A stretch of 45,423 nucleotides of DNA from the NCBI GenBank assembly GCA_012838065.1, contig DUPY01000011.1, forward strand, positions 1 to 45,423. Reading direction: 5' to 3'. Shown here in pieces: positions 25,788 through 33,751 of this stretch. Source of the stretch: Acholeplasma sp. (GTDB lineage Bacteria; Bacillota_I; Bacilli_A; Acholeplasmatales; Acholeplasmataceae). The notes below the pieces were generated by a model. That model ran no database searches and was not told the origin of the DNA. It was given only the letters and a program-made list of their open reading frames with translations. Each line of letters begins with the position of its first letter. Position 1 is the stretch's first letter. The position numbers were made by a program, and so were the translations under genes.

Positions 25788-26406
25788 TTTTTTCCTCCAA
25801 CATCTTTAAATAATTATGAATCGTTCTTTCAGTCTTTGCATGTTCTGCTCGAATGATAGCCATAATTCTATCTGCAGCATTATTTACTTCGTCATTAACA
25901 ACGATGTAATCATATTTGTGTGCTAATAAGAACTCATTATCTGCTTTTTTCACACGTGCTTCAATAATCTCTTTCGCCTCTGTACCACGTTTTAGTAAAC
26001 GATCATAGAGCGCTTGTCTTCCTGGTGGCACGATGAAAATAAAAACTGCATCTTTAACTTTTTTTCTAAGTTTGAGGGCACCTTCGACCTCGATTTCTAA
26101 AACAACTTCCTTACCTAATTCTAGTTGCTCTTCAACCTTATCCTTTGGTGTTCCATAGTAGTTGCCGACAAATTCAGCCCATTCAAGGAATTTATCTTCC
26201 TCAATACGCTTTAAGAATTCTTCTTTACTTACGAAGTAATAATCTACGCCATCAACCTCACCATCTCTTGGTGGTCGAGTCGTCATTGAAACTGAGTAAA
26301 CAAGGTCGTGGTTAGGGATATCAAATAATGCTTTTCTGACTGTACCTTTACCGACACCAGAGGGTCCGGATATTACTACTAACAGTCCTCTTTGATTAAG
26401 TTTCAT
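25780..26406 (-). CDS. gmk: Guanylate kinase
   Basis: Guanylate kinase phosphorylates GMP to GDP. The P-loop ISGPSGVGKGTVRKAL opens the protein. The GMP-binding segment SVSMTTRPPRDGEVDGVDYYF and the lid (LLKRGTEAKEII) follow, giving about 208 residues, the family norm. ATG 26406 (MKLNQRG) is chosen over ATG 26421 because GGAGGG is spaced 7 bases before it and overlaps the upstream ATG. The gene overlaps rpoZ by 8 bases and is divergent from rqcH. Confidence 0.97.
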   Translation of the reverse strand: MKLNQRGLLVVISGPSGVGKGTVRKALFDIPNHDLVYSVSMTTRPPRDGEVDGVDYYFVSKEEFLKRIEEDKFLEWAEFVGNYYGTPKDKVEEQLELGKEVVLEIEVEGALKLRKKVKDAVFIFIVPPGRQALYDRLLKRGTEAKEIIEARVKKADNEFLLAHKYDYIVVNDEVNNAADRIMAIIRAEHAKTERTIHNYLKMLEEKNG

Positions 26407-26517
26407 GTATTCCCTCCTCATTTAGTTTATTTTATATTAAAATAAGTTATTTGTAAATGATTTTGGAAATATTTCACTTAAATAAGCGCTTACATATTTT
26501 TTTAAGGCGTTTCGGTG

Positions 26518-26526
26518 TGATATAAT
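26518..26526 (+). promoter_or_regulatory. Extended -10 promoter for rqcH
   Basis: TGATATAAT is an extended -10 element (TG-N-TATAAT) 20 bases upstream of the rqcH ATG. No recognisable -35 box lies 17 bp upstream (TTTTTT only). Confidence 0.55.
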
Positions 26527-26546
26527 CAAGTAGTGAGGTATATAAA

Positions 26547-28100
26547 ATGGCTTTAGATGGTTTTTTTATTAAACATTTAATCTCCGAGATTAAACCTAAA
26601 ATCACTGGTTCAAGACTCGATAAAATCGGACAAATTGATGATGCTAAATGGTTGCTAAGTTTTTATAGACAAGGTACTGAAAATCTTGTTATTGACTTGA
26701 CTCATCAAAACCGACTTTTTTTAGTTTCCCTAACAAAACCTCATACAAAACCAACAATAGATCAGTTTACTCAAAACTTTAAACGATTTTTAGAAGGTGC
26801 AATATTAGAAGACATATCGCAATATTTAACTGACCGTGTCATTATTTTCACATTTAAATACAACGACTATATTTTTGGTCAAAAATATCGAAAACTTATT
26901 ATTGAACTTATGGGTAAACACGCAAACTTCTTTATCGTTGAAGATGATATTATTTTAGATTGTTTTAAAAAAATGTTTTTTGAAACAGGTAGACAATCCA
27001 TTCCAAAAGCAACCTTTGAGTTCTTTCCAACAACAAAGGGTGAACTTACAAAAAATCATAAAGTTTTTGATGTTGATGATTTGTTAAATTTTAATGGTGT
27101 TTCAAAAAAATTAGCACAGTTTCTTACACATCATCAAAAAAATGTATTTGATATAGAAATTAACCCTACAAAGAATTTAGATAATCAAGATTTTTATTGG
27201 TTTAATATTTTCAATACATCAAACATCAAAACATATACTACTTTATCTGAAATTCAAGAAATTGATTTATCAAATAAAATTTCAAAGCCAGAAAAACCGA
27301 TAATATTTATTGAAAACACTATACATAAGCTAATGAAAAAGCTTGCGATTATCGAAAAGCAAGCGATTGATAATCTTTCATTACTGGACCATAAAATTGA
27401 TGGTGATTATATTTATCAAAGTGGTTTGAACTTAAAATCCTATCATTCAAGCATAACTGTATTTGATCGAACTATTGTTTTAGATGTCACAAAAACACTA
27501 AATGAAAATGCACAAAACTTCTATCAAACTTACCAAAAAGCTAAGCGTCGAGAAGAACACCTAAAAAATCAAAAAATAGATACTTTAGAACAATTAGATG
27601 CATTTAAATCATTCAAAGTTTTTTATGAGCTTGCATCAAAAGAAGATATGCATGATTTAGAGAGCGATCTGGCTCAGTATGGCTATTTAAAAGATTCTAA
27701 GGCAATAATTAGAAAAAAACAAAACAAACCCAACATCATTACGCTAAAATTCAATGAAACGACAATCTACATTGGTAAAAATGATCTACAAAATAATTTT
27801 GTCACACACGAATTAGGACATAAAAATGATTATTTCTTCCATGTAAAGGATGCTCCTGGTGGACATATTCTTGTAAAAACAGAGTTTTTAGATGAAGCAT
27901 TACTTAGAACTTCTGCGATGCTTGCTGCCTATTTTTCTAGTTTAAGATATAGTTCTTCAATTCCAGTTGATTATACACAAATACGCAATATTAAAAAGAT
28001 TAGTGGACAACACGGTTCTAAAGTTATTATGAAAAATTATAAAACAATCTATATTGATATTGATGAAGACAAAATACGTCAGTTATTGCATAAAAATTGA
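26547..28100 (+). CDS. rqcH: Rqc2/RqcH ribosome quality-control protein (NFACT family)
   Basis: RqcH binds 50S subunits that carry stalled peptidyl-tRNA and adds alanine tails that mark the chain for degradation. The 517-residue chain starts ALDGFFIKHLISEIKP, typical of NFACT-N. It keeps the Asp96-Arg97 pair (TDRVII) linked to alanine tailing, then the helical coiled-coil middle (KAKRREEHLKNQ). The C-terminal NFACT-R domain has YFFHVKDAPGGHILV. It is somewhat shorter than the ~570-residue Bacillus protein. Older annotations call this a fibronectin-binding protein. It ends in TGA. Confidence 0.92.
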   Translation: MALDGFFIKHLISEIKPKITGSRLDKIGQIDDAKWLLSFYRQGTENLVIDLTHQNRLFLVSLTKPHTKPTIDQFTQNFKRFLEGAILEDISQYLTDRVIIFTFKYNDYIFGQKYRKLIIELMGKHANFFIVEDDIILDCFKKMFFETGRQSIPKATFEFFPTTKGELTKNHKVFDVDDLLNFNGVSKKLAQFLTHHQKNVFDIEINPTKNLDNQDFYWFNIFNTSNIKTYTTLSEIQEIDLSNKISKPEKPIIFIENTIHKLMKKLAIIEKQAIDNLSLLDHKIDGDYIYQSGLNLKSYHSSITVFDRTIVLDVTKTLNENAQNFYQTYQKAKRREEHLKNQKIDTLEQLDAFKSFKVFYELASKEDMHDLESDLAQYGYLKDSKAIIRKKQNKPNIITLKFNETTIYIGKNDLQNNFVTHELGHKNDYFFHVKDAPGGHILVKTEFLDEALLRTSAMLAAYFSSLRYSSSIPVDYTQIRNIKKISGQHGSKVIMKNYKTIYIDIDEDKIRQLLHKN

Positions 28101-28125
28101 AAAAAAAACCGTTTTGATGTAAGAT
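28097..28125 (+). promoter_or_regulatory. Superoxide dismutase promoter
   Basis: TTGAAA (28097-28102) and TAAGAT (28120-28125) are spaced by exactly 17 bp. The -35 box overlaps the rqcH stop codon. No terminator separates rqcH from this promoter. Confidence 0.7.
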
Positions 28126-28151
28126 AGACCTATAAAATAGGAGGTATTATT

Positions 28152-28757
28152 ATGACTTACGAATTACCAAAATTAACTTATGCTTATGACGCACTAGAAC
28201 CATTTATTGATGCACGTACAATGGAAATTCACCATACGAAACATCATCAAGCTTATGTAACAAACTTAAATGCCGCATTAGCAAAACACCCTGAATTCAC
28301 ATTATCATTAGAAGCGATGTTAGAGGACTTAACTAAAGTTCCTCAAGATATTAGAACTGCTGTACAAAACAATGGTGGTGGACATTATAACCATTCATTA
28401 TTCTGGACCTTACTAAAGAAAAATGATGGCCAAGGACCAAAAGGCGAATTATTAGATGCATTAAACACTACTTTCGGTTCTGTAGATGCTTTCAAAGAAG
28501 CGTTTGGTAACGCTGCTAAAACTCGTTTCGGTAGTGGTTGGGCATGGTTAATTATTAACAAAAACAAACAATTAGAAGTGGTTTCTACTGCTAACCAAGA
28601 TACACCATTAAATTTAGGTAAGCCAATCTTAGCGCTTGATGTTTGGGAACATGCTTATTACTTAAATTATCAAAACCGCAGACCAGATTATGTATCAGCA
28701 TTTATGAATGTTGTTAACTGGGATGAAGTAGAACGCTTATATAAAGCTGCTAAATAG
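28152..28757 (+). CDS. sodA: Superoxide dismutase, Fe/Mn type
   Basis: The enzyme dismutates superoxide to oxygen and hydrogen peroxide. The 201-residue chain has the four metal ligands in their usual contexts. These are His27 in MEIHHTKHH, His in [12 protein letters not shown], and the Asp and His in [31 protein letters not shown] favours a manganese or cambialistic enzyme, but the metal cannot be told securely from sequence. The ATG follows AGGAGG. It has its own promoter and terminator, so it is monocistronic. Confidence 0.96.
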   Translation: MTYELPKLTYAYDALEPFIDARTMEIHHTKHHQAYVTNLNAALAKHPEFTLSLEAMLEDLTKVPQDIRTAVQNNGGGHYNHSLFWTLLKKNDGQGPKGELLDALNTTFGSVDAFKEAFGNAAKTRFGSGWAWLIINKNKQLEVVSTANQDTPLNLGKPILALDVWEHAYYLNYQNRRPDYVSAFMNVVNWDEVERLYKAAK

Positions 28758-28770
28758 TTTATATCAATTA

Positions 28771-28797
28771 AAAAGGTCTCATAGGAGACCTTTTTTT
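28771..28797. terminator. Bidirectional terminator between sodA and the GGDEF gene
   Basis: AAAAGGTCTC-ATAG-GAGACCTTTT is flanked by a T7 run on the plus strand and a TTTTAATTG tail on the minus strand. It serves the convergent sodA and diguanylate cyclase genes. Confidence 0.88.
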
Positions 28798-28798
28798 A

Positions 28799-29652
28799 TT
28801 ATTCGTAAACATAAATTTGATTTTTACCATTCCTTTTAGCTTGATACATCGCGGAATCCACACGATCTATAGCTTCATTAACTTCAAAACCATTTAACAT
28901 GGTAAGTCCAACAGATATAGTTGGACGATATTTGAATTCAAAACGAATGACACTTCTTTCAACTAACATCCTTAGTTTTTCAGCATGCTTCTTCGCCTCA
29001 TCAAGGTCGTTAACTTGTTTAAAGACTATAAACTCCTCACCACCGAAACGTACAACATAACCATCATCACTATTACGTTTAATTGTTTCAGCAACAACCT
29101 TTAACACTATATCACCATTTAAATGCCCATACATATCATTTACTTTTTTAAAGTTATCGATGTCAATAAACATAATTGCAAATTTATCTTTATTTTCGAT
29201 AAATTTGTCTAGCTTATCGTTAATAAAGTAACGATTAAATACTTCTGTAAGTGGATCAATGTAATTTAAATGTTTTTCTACATCATAGATAGCATCTTGA
29301 AATTGTTTTGATGACCGATTAGAAAAAATCTCAACGGCACCAAGTATAAAACCATTTTCTTTATATGGTATTGAACGAACATGTATTGGAATACGATGAC
29401 CTTTTTTATGGTGTAAATATACATCTGCATCAATTGTTTCGTCATTTTTTATCGCATAAAGTAATGGACATCCACTAAGACAAAGTTGTTTACCCGTATC
29501 ATCAACGTGATTCAAAGTATTCTCATGACAATGTTTTCCAATGATTTCTTCCTTAGAAAGTATACGATTTTTCGGTTTTTATCTACAATATAGATTGCTT
29601 CATAAAATGAGTCAAAAAGTGTCTTTAAGGTGTTTAAATTCTTATCTATCAA
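28799..29652 (-). pseudogene. PAS-GGDEF diguanylate cyclase, disrupted in the PAS domain
   Basis: The 3' part (28799-29515) encodes the second half of a PAS domain (the VYLHHKKGHRIPIHVR and GAVEIFS segments) and a full GGDEF domain. That domain has DPLTEVFNRYF, FIDIDNFKKVND, and the active-site GGEEF after VVRF, so c-di-GMP synthesis would be expected. Upstream, another frame opens at a TTG (29650-29652) just after the hpf stop. It encodes a PAS start (TLFDSFYEAIYIVDKNRKIVYF), then joins SKEEIIGKHCHENTLNHVDD near 29557 in a different frame. About ten PAS residues are missing with a one-base frame change. The GGDEF half could still be made from an internal TTG at 29515. Confidence 0.75.
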
Positions 29653-30201
29653 TTAATTTTCTGTTTCAATTACTGCGTAATTGCCATCATATCTCCTATA
29701 TATTACATTTGTTTTCATTGTTTCTTTTTCTAAGAAAACATAGAAATCGTGGCCCAATAATTCCATTTCTGTAATTGCTTCTTCTGTCGTCATTGGATCA
29801 AGCTTAATTTTTTTATTTTTAACTAGTTGACTTGAAAGTGTTGTACGTTCAAAAATTTCTTCGTCAAATGCTTTACTATATGCTTGCTTAATCCCTTCTT
29901 TTTCTAGATTGTTTTTCAACTTATCTTTATGCTTTCTAATTTGAGCAACAAGCTTATCTGTCACTTTATCAACCGCCGTTAACATATCTTTATCTTGAAC
30001 CTCAGCACGTAAGATTGTTCGTTTAGCTGGAATAGTTACTTCAATTTTGTAGTGATCTTTATATTGTTTACAAACAACTCGAATTTCACTAATAACATTT
30101 GGACCGAAGATATCAACCACCTTAGCTAACCTTTTTTCTACATAGGCCTTCTCACGCTTGTTTGGAACAAAACCCTCTCTACCAATAATCTCTATTCTCA
30201 T
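29653..30201 (-). CDS. hpf: Ribosome hibernation promoting factor (long form)
   Basis: Long HPF dimerises 70S ribosomes into inactive 100S particles in stationary phase. The ~182-residue chain has the N-terminal RNA-binding domain (MRIEIIGREGFVPNKREKAYVEKRL). A linker follows, then the C-terminal dimerisation domain (the KPMTTEEAITEMELLGHDFYVFL-type segment, starting LDPMTTEEAI here). ATG 30201 is chosen because AAGGAGG is well spaced; an upstream ATG at 30222 would put that site inside the gene. Its 5' end overlaps the ComFC-like gene by 23 bases. Confidence 0.95.
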   Translation of the reverse strand: MRIEIIGREGFVPNKREKAYVEKRLAKVVDIFGPNVISEIRVVCKQYKDHYKIEVTIPAKRTILRAEVQDKDMLTAVDKVTDKLVAQIRKHKDKLKNNLEKEGIKQAYSKAFDEEIFERTTLSSQLVKNKKIKLDPMTTEEAITEMELLGHDFYVFLEKETMKTNVIYRRYDGNYAVIETEN

Positions 30202-30568
30202 ATATTTCCTCCTTAGTTTCATATAATGTTACTAAAAATATATTTCCTAATTTAAGTCTATCCAAAACTTTCATTGTCTCAAGTGTCAAGGTGTCTAAGT
30301 ATATAAAAATATCATTTGATCGATTCTTTAGAAAGTAAATATAATACGGTTTTAGAAATGTCATGTATGCTTCTGGATGTCTTTCATATATTTTATCAAA
30401 AATTATATTGTATTCAAGTAAAAAACTATCGATTGGTATAACTTTTTTTAAAGATATGACAATACTTTGGGTCATACAAGCTTCACAAATGTGTTGCGTT
30501 GACACTTTGAAGATATTGTTAATATCAATAATTTTTTCTAAACTTTTTTGACAATGTAAACAAAACAC
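30179..30568 (-). CDS. Short ComFC-like zinc-finger protein
   Basis: This 129-residue protein begins with a CxxC pair (FCLHCQKSL) and a second CxxC (HICEACM). This is the zinc-finger layout at the start of ComFC/ComF proteins, and the gene lies directly before hpf as comFC does in many Firmicutes. The phosphoribosyltransferase half, including the PRPP-binding acidic motif, is not recognisable, and the chain is about 100 residues shorter than ComFC. It may be a decayed or specialised ComF relative. It starts at GTG (30566-30568) with AGGAGG seven bases upstream; that site is buried in a hairpin. The link to DNA uptake is inference. Confidence 0.5.
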   Translation of the reverse strand: MFCLHCQKSLEKIIDINNIFKVSTQHICEACMTQSIVISLKKVIPIDSFLLEYNIIFDKIYERHPEAYMTFLKPYYIYFLKNRSNDIFIYLDTLTLETMKVLDRLKLGNIFLVTLYETKEEIYENRDYW

Positions 30569-30569
30569 A

Positions 30570-30604
30570 ACAAGTCCTCCTAATTGATATTAGTGAGGAC
30601 TTGT
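30570..30604 (-). promoter_or_regulatory. Hairpin sequestering the ribosome binding site of the ComFC-like gene
   Basis: On the minus strand ACAAGTCCTC pairs perfectly with GAGGACTTGT. After one bulged A the stem continues as CTAAT/ATTAG around the loop ATCA, making 15 base pairs. The 3' arm contains the AGGAGG ribosome binding site of the GTG-started gene. No T-run follows, so a translational switch fits better than a terminator. Confidence 0.6.
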
Positions 30605-30610
30605 ATATAA

Positions 30611-32665
30611 TTACTTCTTATACGCCTCTACAATTTTATCAATTAAAAAATGAGGCACTTCTTCGTATCTTAAAAATTGACGTGTAAATTGACCACTACC
30701 TTGTGTCATAGCTTTCAAGTCAATAGCATATTTTGTAATTTCAGCTTGAGGTACTTCAGCGTGAATGATTTGGTAACCATCTTCTTGGTCAAGACCAAGT
30801 ACACGTCCACGACGTTTGTTGATATCGCCCATAACATCGCCAACGTATTGTTCTTTAATCCGAACCTCAACTTGTTCAATTGGTTCTAAAATTGTCGCAC
30901 CTAAGTTTGGTACAGCATTTTTAAATGCTAATGAAGCTGCAAGTTTAAATGAAATTTCATTAGAATCAACATCGTGATAAGAACCATCAAATAGGACAGC
31001 TTTAACATTAATCACTGGGAAACCTGCTAATGGCCCATGTTCAAATGTTTCAATTAAACCTTTTTCAACTGCTGGGAAGTATCCTTTAGGAACTGCACCA
31101 CCGACAACTTCTGATTCAAACGCAAAGTTTTCAGTATATGGTTCAAAACGAATAAATACGTGACCGTATTGTCCAGCGCCACCGGATTGTTTCTTATGTT
31201 TACCTTCACCAACTGCAACTTTCTTAATTGTTTCACGGTAAACAACCTTTTGATCTTCAATATCAACTTCAACTTTAAACATATTTTTCATACGTTCTAA
31301 GATATAACCGATATGTGTCATACCTTGCCCACCAATAAGTAATTGTTCCGTTTCTTTATTACGTACAATAACAAATGTAGGATCTTCAATATTAAGTCTT
31401 TGAAGCGCATTAGATATTTTGTCTTCGTCATTACGATTTTTTGGAGAAATCGCAACATAAATAACTGGTGTAACGTTTGCAACGCCATCATAAAGAACTT
31501 GTTGTTTCATATCACTAAGTGTATCACCAGTTTGCAAATCAAGTTTAGCAACAGCAACAATGTCTCCCGCACTTGCTGTATCACATTCTATTTGTGTCTT
31601 ACCACGTAAGATGAATAAGTTTGAAATTTTTTTCTTATCACCTTTATTTGTAATAGCTACTTCCATACCGTTTGTAAGAACACCTGAATTAATTTTAACA
31701 ATATTAATAACACCCATAAATGGGTCAACCATTGTTTTAAATACATAACCACTAAACGGTTCACTATCTTGTGTGTGTCTTAAAACTGTCTTTCCAGTTT
31801 TAACATCGCGTGCTTCAAGAGGCTCTAAATCATCGGGTGCTGGTAAATAATCAACTAACATATTAAGTAATGTACGAACACCAACCGTCTTCGTTGCACT
31901 ACCAACGATAACCGGTGTTAACTCGCCGTTCATTACACCTTCGCGAAGACCAATTTTAATTTGCTCTTCAGGTATTTCTTCACCAGCAAGATAAAGATCC
32001 AATAATTCTTCTGATGTTTCAGCAACACTTTCTAACATCATACTTCTTAGTTCATCGATTTTTGGTTTCTTTTCGTCCCAAATTGGTGCGTCGTGGCTCT
32101 CTTTGCCATCAAATATACGAGCCTTCATTTCAACGACGTTTACAAAACCTTCAAAGTTTTCACTTCGACCAATTGGCCAACAGAATGGGACAGCTTTTTT
32201 ACCTAATTTTGTACGAATATCTTCAAGCAATGTTTCAAATTGAATGTTTTCTTTATCCATTTTATTAATGAATAAAACTGCAGGTATATGGCGCTTTCTA
32301 ATTTCTTTCCAAACACGTTCTGTACCTACTTCAACACCTTTTGTCGCGTCAATAACTAATACAGCACCTTTAACGACTTCTAATGCTTGATTAAGATCAC
32401 CAACAAATTCGTCACCACCAGGTAAATCAAGGAAGTTTAATTTATAGTCATTCCAAATAACTGGAATCATACTTAATGATAAACTACTTAACTTATTTTG
32501 CTCCTCTGGTAAAAAGTCGGAAACTGTTGATTTCTTTTCAACCTCTCCTTTTTTGTCAATCATTTTCGCTACAAACAATAATGCTTCAGAAAGAGTTGTT
32601 TTACCAGTTCCCTGATGCCCTATTATTGCGATATTGCGAATGTTCTTAGTTGCAAAACTTTTCAT
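30611..32665 (-). CDS. EF-G2-like translational GTPase
   Basis: This 684-residue protein has the five-domain EF-G architecture, including NKMDK (G4) and domain IV around SGGAGQYGHVFIRFEP. It departs from canonical EF-G in the G domain. G1 is GHQGTGKTT rather than GHxDAGKTT. G3 is LDLPGGDEF rather than DTPGHVDF, so the catalytic His is Gly. GTERVW matches the EF-G2 family (Thermus TTHA1498 type), whose role is not settled. It is probably not the housekeeping EF-G, which usually sits beside rpsG. The ATG follows GGAGG. The ComFC-like gene lies 42 bases downstream. Confidence 0.88.
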   Translation of the reverse strand: MKSFATKNIRNIAIIGHQGTGKTTLSEALLFVAKMIDKKGEVEKKSTVSDFLPEEQNKLSSLSLSMIPVIWNDYKLNFLDLPGGDEFVGDLNQALEVVKGAVLVIDATKGVEVGTERVWKEIRKRHIPAVLFINKMDKENIQFETLLEDIRTKLGKKAVPFCWPIGRSENFEGFVNVVEMKARIFDGKESHDAPIWDEKKPKIDELRSMMLESVAETSEELLDLYLAGEEIPEEQIKIGLREGVMNGELTPVIVGSATKTVGVRTLLNMLVDYLPAPDDLEPLEARDVKTGKTVLRHTQDSEPFSGYVFKTMVDPFMGVINIVKINSGVLTNGMEVAITNKGDKKKISNLFILRGKTQIECDTASAGDIVAVAKLDLQTGDTLSDMKQQVLYDGVANVTPVIYVAISPKNRNDEDKISNALQRLNIEDPTFVIVRNKETEQLLIGGQGMTHIGYILERMKNMFKVEVDIEDQKVVYRETIKKVAVGEGKHKKQSGGAGQYGHVFIRFEPYTENFAFESEVVGGAVPKGYFPAVEKGLIETFEHGPLAGFPVINVKAVLFDGSYHDVDSNEISFKLAASLAFKNAVPNLGATILEPIEQVEVRIKEQYVGDVMGDINKRRGRVLGLDQEDGYQIIHAEVPQAEITKYAIDLKAMTQGSGQFTRQFLRYEEVPHFLIDKIVEAYKK

Positions 32666-32792
32666 CTTTACCTCCTGTAATCGTTTTCACTATTATAATT
32701 ATATTATAACACATGATTACACATATGTTTATTTTTTTTGATAATTATTGTAAGATATAAGGGAATACATAAACAAAAAGAAATGGGATATT

Positions 32793-33041
32793 ATGAAAAA
32801 GGTTGCTATAAAGTTAATCGAATGGTATCAAAGAGATATTTCTCCAAATTCAAACCATAAATGTCGGCATACACCAACATGCTCAAGTTATGCAAAAACT
32901 GCTTATGAACGGTTTAACTTTGTTAAAGCGTCTTTTTTGACAGCTAGAAGAATATTAACTTGCAATCCATTATTTAAGCCTAAATATGATCCAGTACCAG
33001 AAAAGAAACAAAAGAAAAGAAAGGATAGTATCGATGAGTAA
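32793..33041 (+). CDS. yidD: Membrane protein insertion efficiency factor YidD
   Basis: YidD is a small membrane-associated protein that assists YidC-dependent insertion. The 82-residue chain has the family signature RDISPNSNHKCRHTPTCSSYAKTAYERF (cysteines in CRHTPTCS). It also has an amphipathic N-terminus, TARRILTCNPL and a basic tail. The ATG follows AATGGGAT, a weak ribosome binding site. Its stop overlaps the next gene's start by 8 bases, suggesting coupling with the membrane protein that follows. Confidence 0.93.
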   Translation: MKKVAIKLIEWYQRDISPNSNHKCRHTPTCSSYAKTAYERFNFVKASFLTARRILTCNPLFKPKYDPVPEKKQKKRKDSIDE

Positions 33042-33732
33042 ATTTACAAAAATATATTACACTGCGATACGTATCATTACATCCGTATTAATATTGCTTA
33101 GCATTTATGGTGTAATAAAAAACTTCTATGATGGTGAAAAAATCAGTGAGTATAGTTTTATTTTCATTAATGCTCTTGTCTTACTTGTAGCCTCTTTACT
33201 ACCTGGTTATTTAAAAAAGTACGATTTAGTTATACCAAATCTTGTATTAATAATTTATTTAACGTTTATAACTTGTGCATTATTACTTGGTGAAATAGGA
33301 GGTTTTTTTAAAACTGTTAGACATTGGGACTCCTTCCTACATTTAACAAGCGGTGGGTTAATTGCCTTTTTAGGATTATCGGTTGCCTATTTGTTAAATG
33401 AACGAAGTAAAGGTTTTAAACTAAGTCCGTTTTTTGTAGTCATCTTTGCATTTTGTTTTGCAACAACCATTGGTGTTGTTTGGGAAATTGTTGAGTTTTT
33501 AATTGACTGGATTTTCTCAAGCAACATGCAGCGATACAAAGATAACTTTACAGGTGTTCCCTTTGTTGGACAAAAAGCACTTCTTGATACAATGAAAGAT
33601 TATATGTTAAATACACTTGGAGCTTTAGTAGCTTCAGTTATTGGATATGTTGATATTAAACGTGAATCCTATATTCTTAATAGAGTTTTAATTAAACGAG
33701 ATGTAGATAAAGAAAAAGCTTTAGCAAATTAA
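33034..33732 (+). CDS. YjdF-like (DUF2238-type) integral membrane protein
   Basis: This ~232-residue protein has about seven predicted membrane segments. Its central and C-terminal motifs, HWDSFLHLTSGGLIAF, TTIGVVWEIVEFLIDW and DTMKDYMLNTLGALV, resemble the YjdF/DUF2238 family of uncharacterised membrane proteins (conserved His, Glu and Asp in the bilayer). The ATG at 33034 (MSKFTKIYY) is preferred to an in-frame upstream ATG at 32986 because AAAGGAT precedes it and it forms an 8-base overlap with yidD. Function is unknown. A strong hairpin terminator overlaps its last codons. Confidence 0.7.
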   Translation: MSKFTKIYYTAIRIITSVLILLSIYGVIKNFYDGEKISEYSFIFINALVLLVASLLPGYLKKYDLVIPNLVLIIYLTFITCALLLGEIGGFFKTVRHWDSFLHLTSGGLIAFLGLSVAYLLNERSKGFKLSPFFVVIFAFCFATTIGVVWEIVEFLIDWIFSSNMQRYKDNFTGVPFVGQKALLDTMKDYMLNTLGALVASVIGYVDIKRESYILNRVLIKRDVDKEKALAN

Positions 33733-33751
33733 TTGCTAAAGCTGTTTTTTT
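33717..33751 (+). terminator. Terminator after yidD and its partner
   Basis: AGCTTTAGCAA-ATTAA-TTGCTAAAGCT is followed by GTTTTTTT. The 11-bp stem overlaps the stop codon of the YjdF-like gene and ends just before the convergent antiporter gene. Confidence 0.88.

Noticed and set aside
30570-30604. The hairpin after the EF-G2-like gene as an intrinsic terminator.
   Set aside because: On the transcribed strand it is followed by TGTGTTTTG rather than a T-run, and its 3' arm is the ribosome binding site of the next gene.
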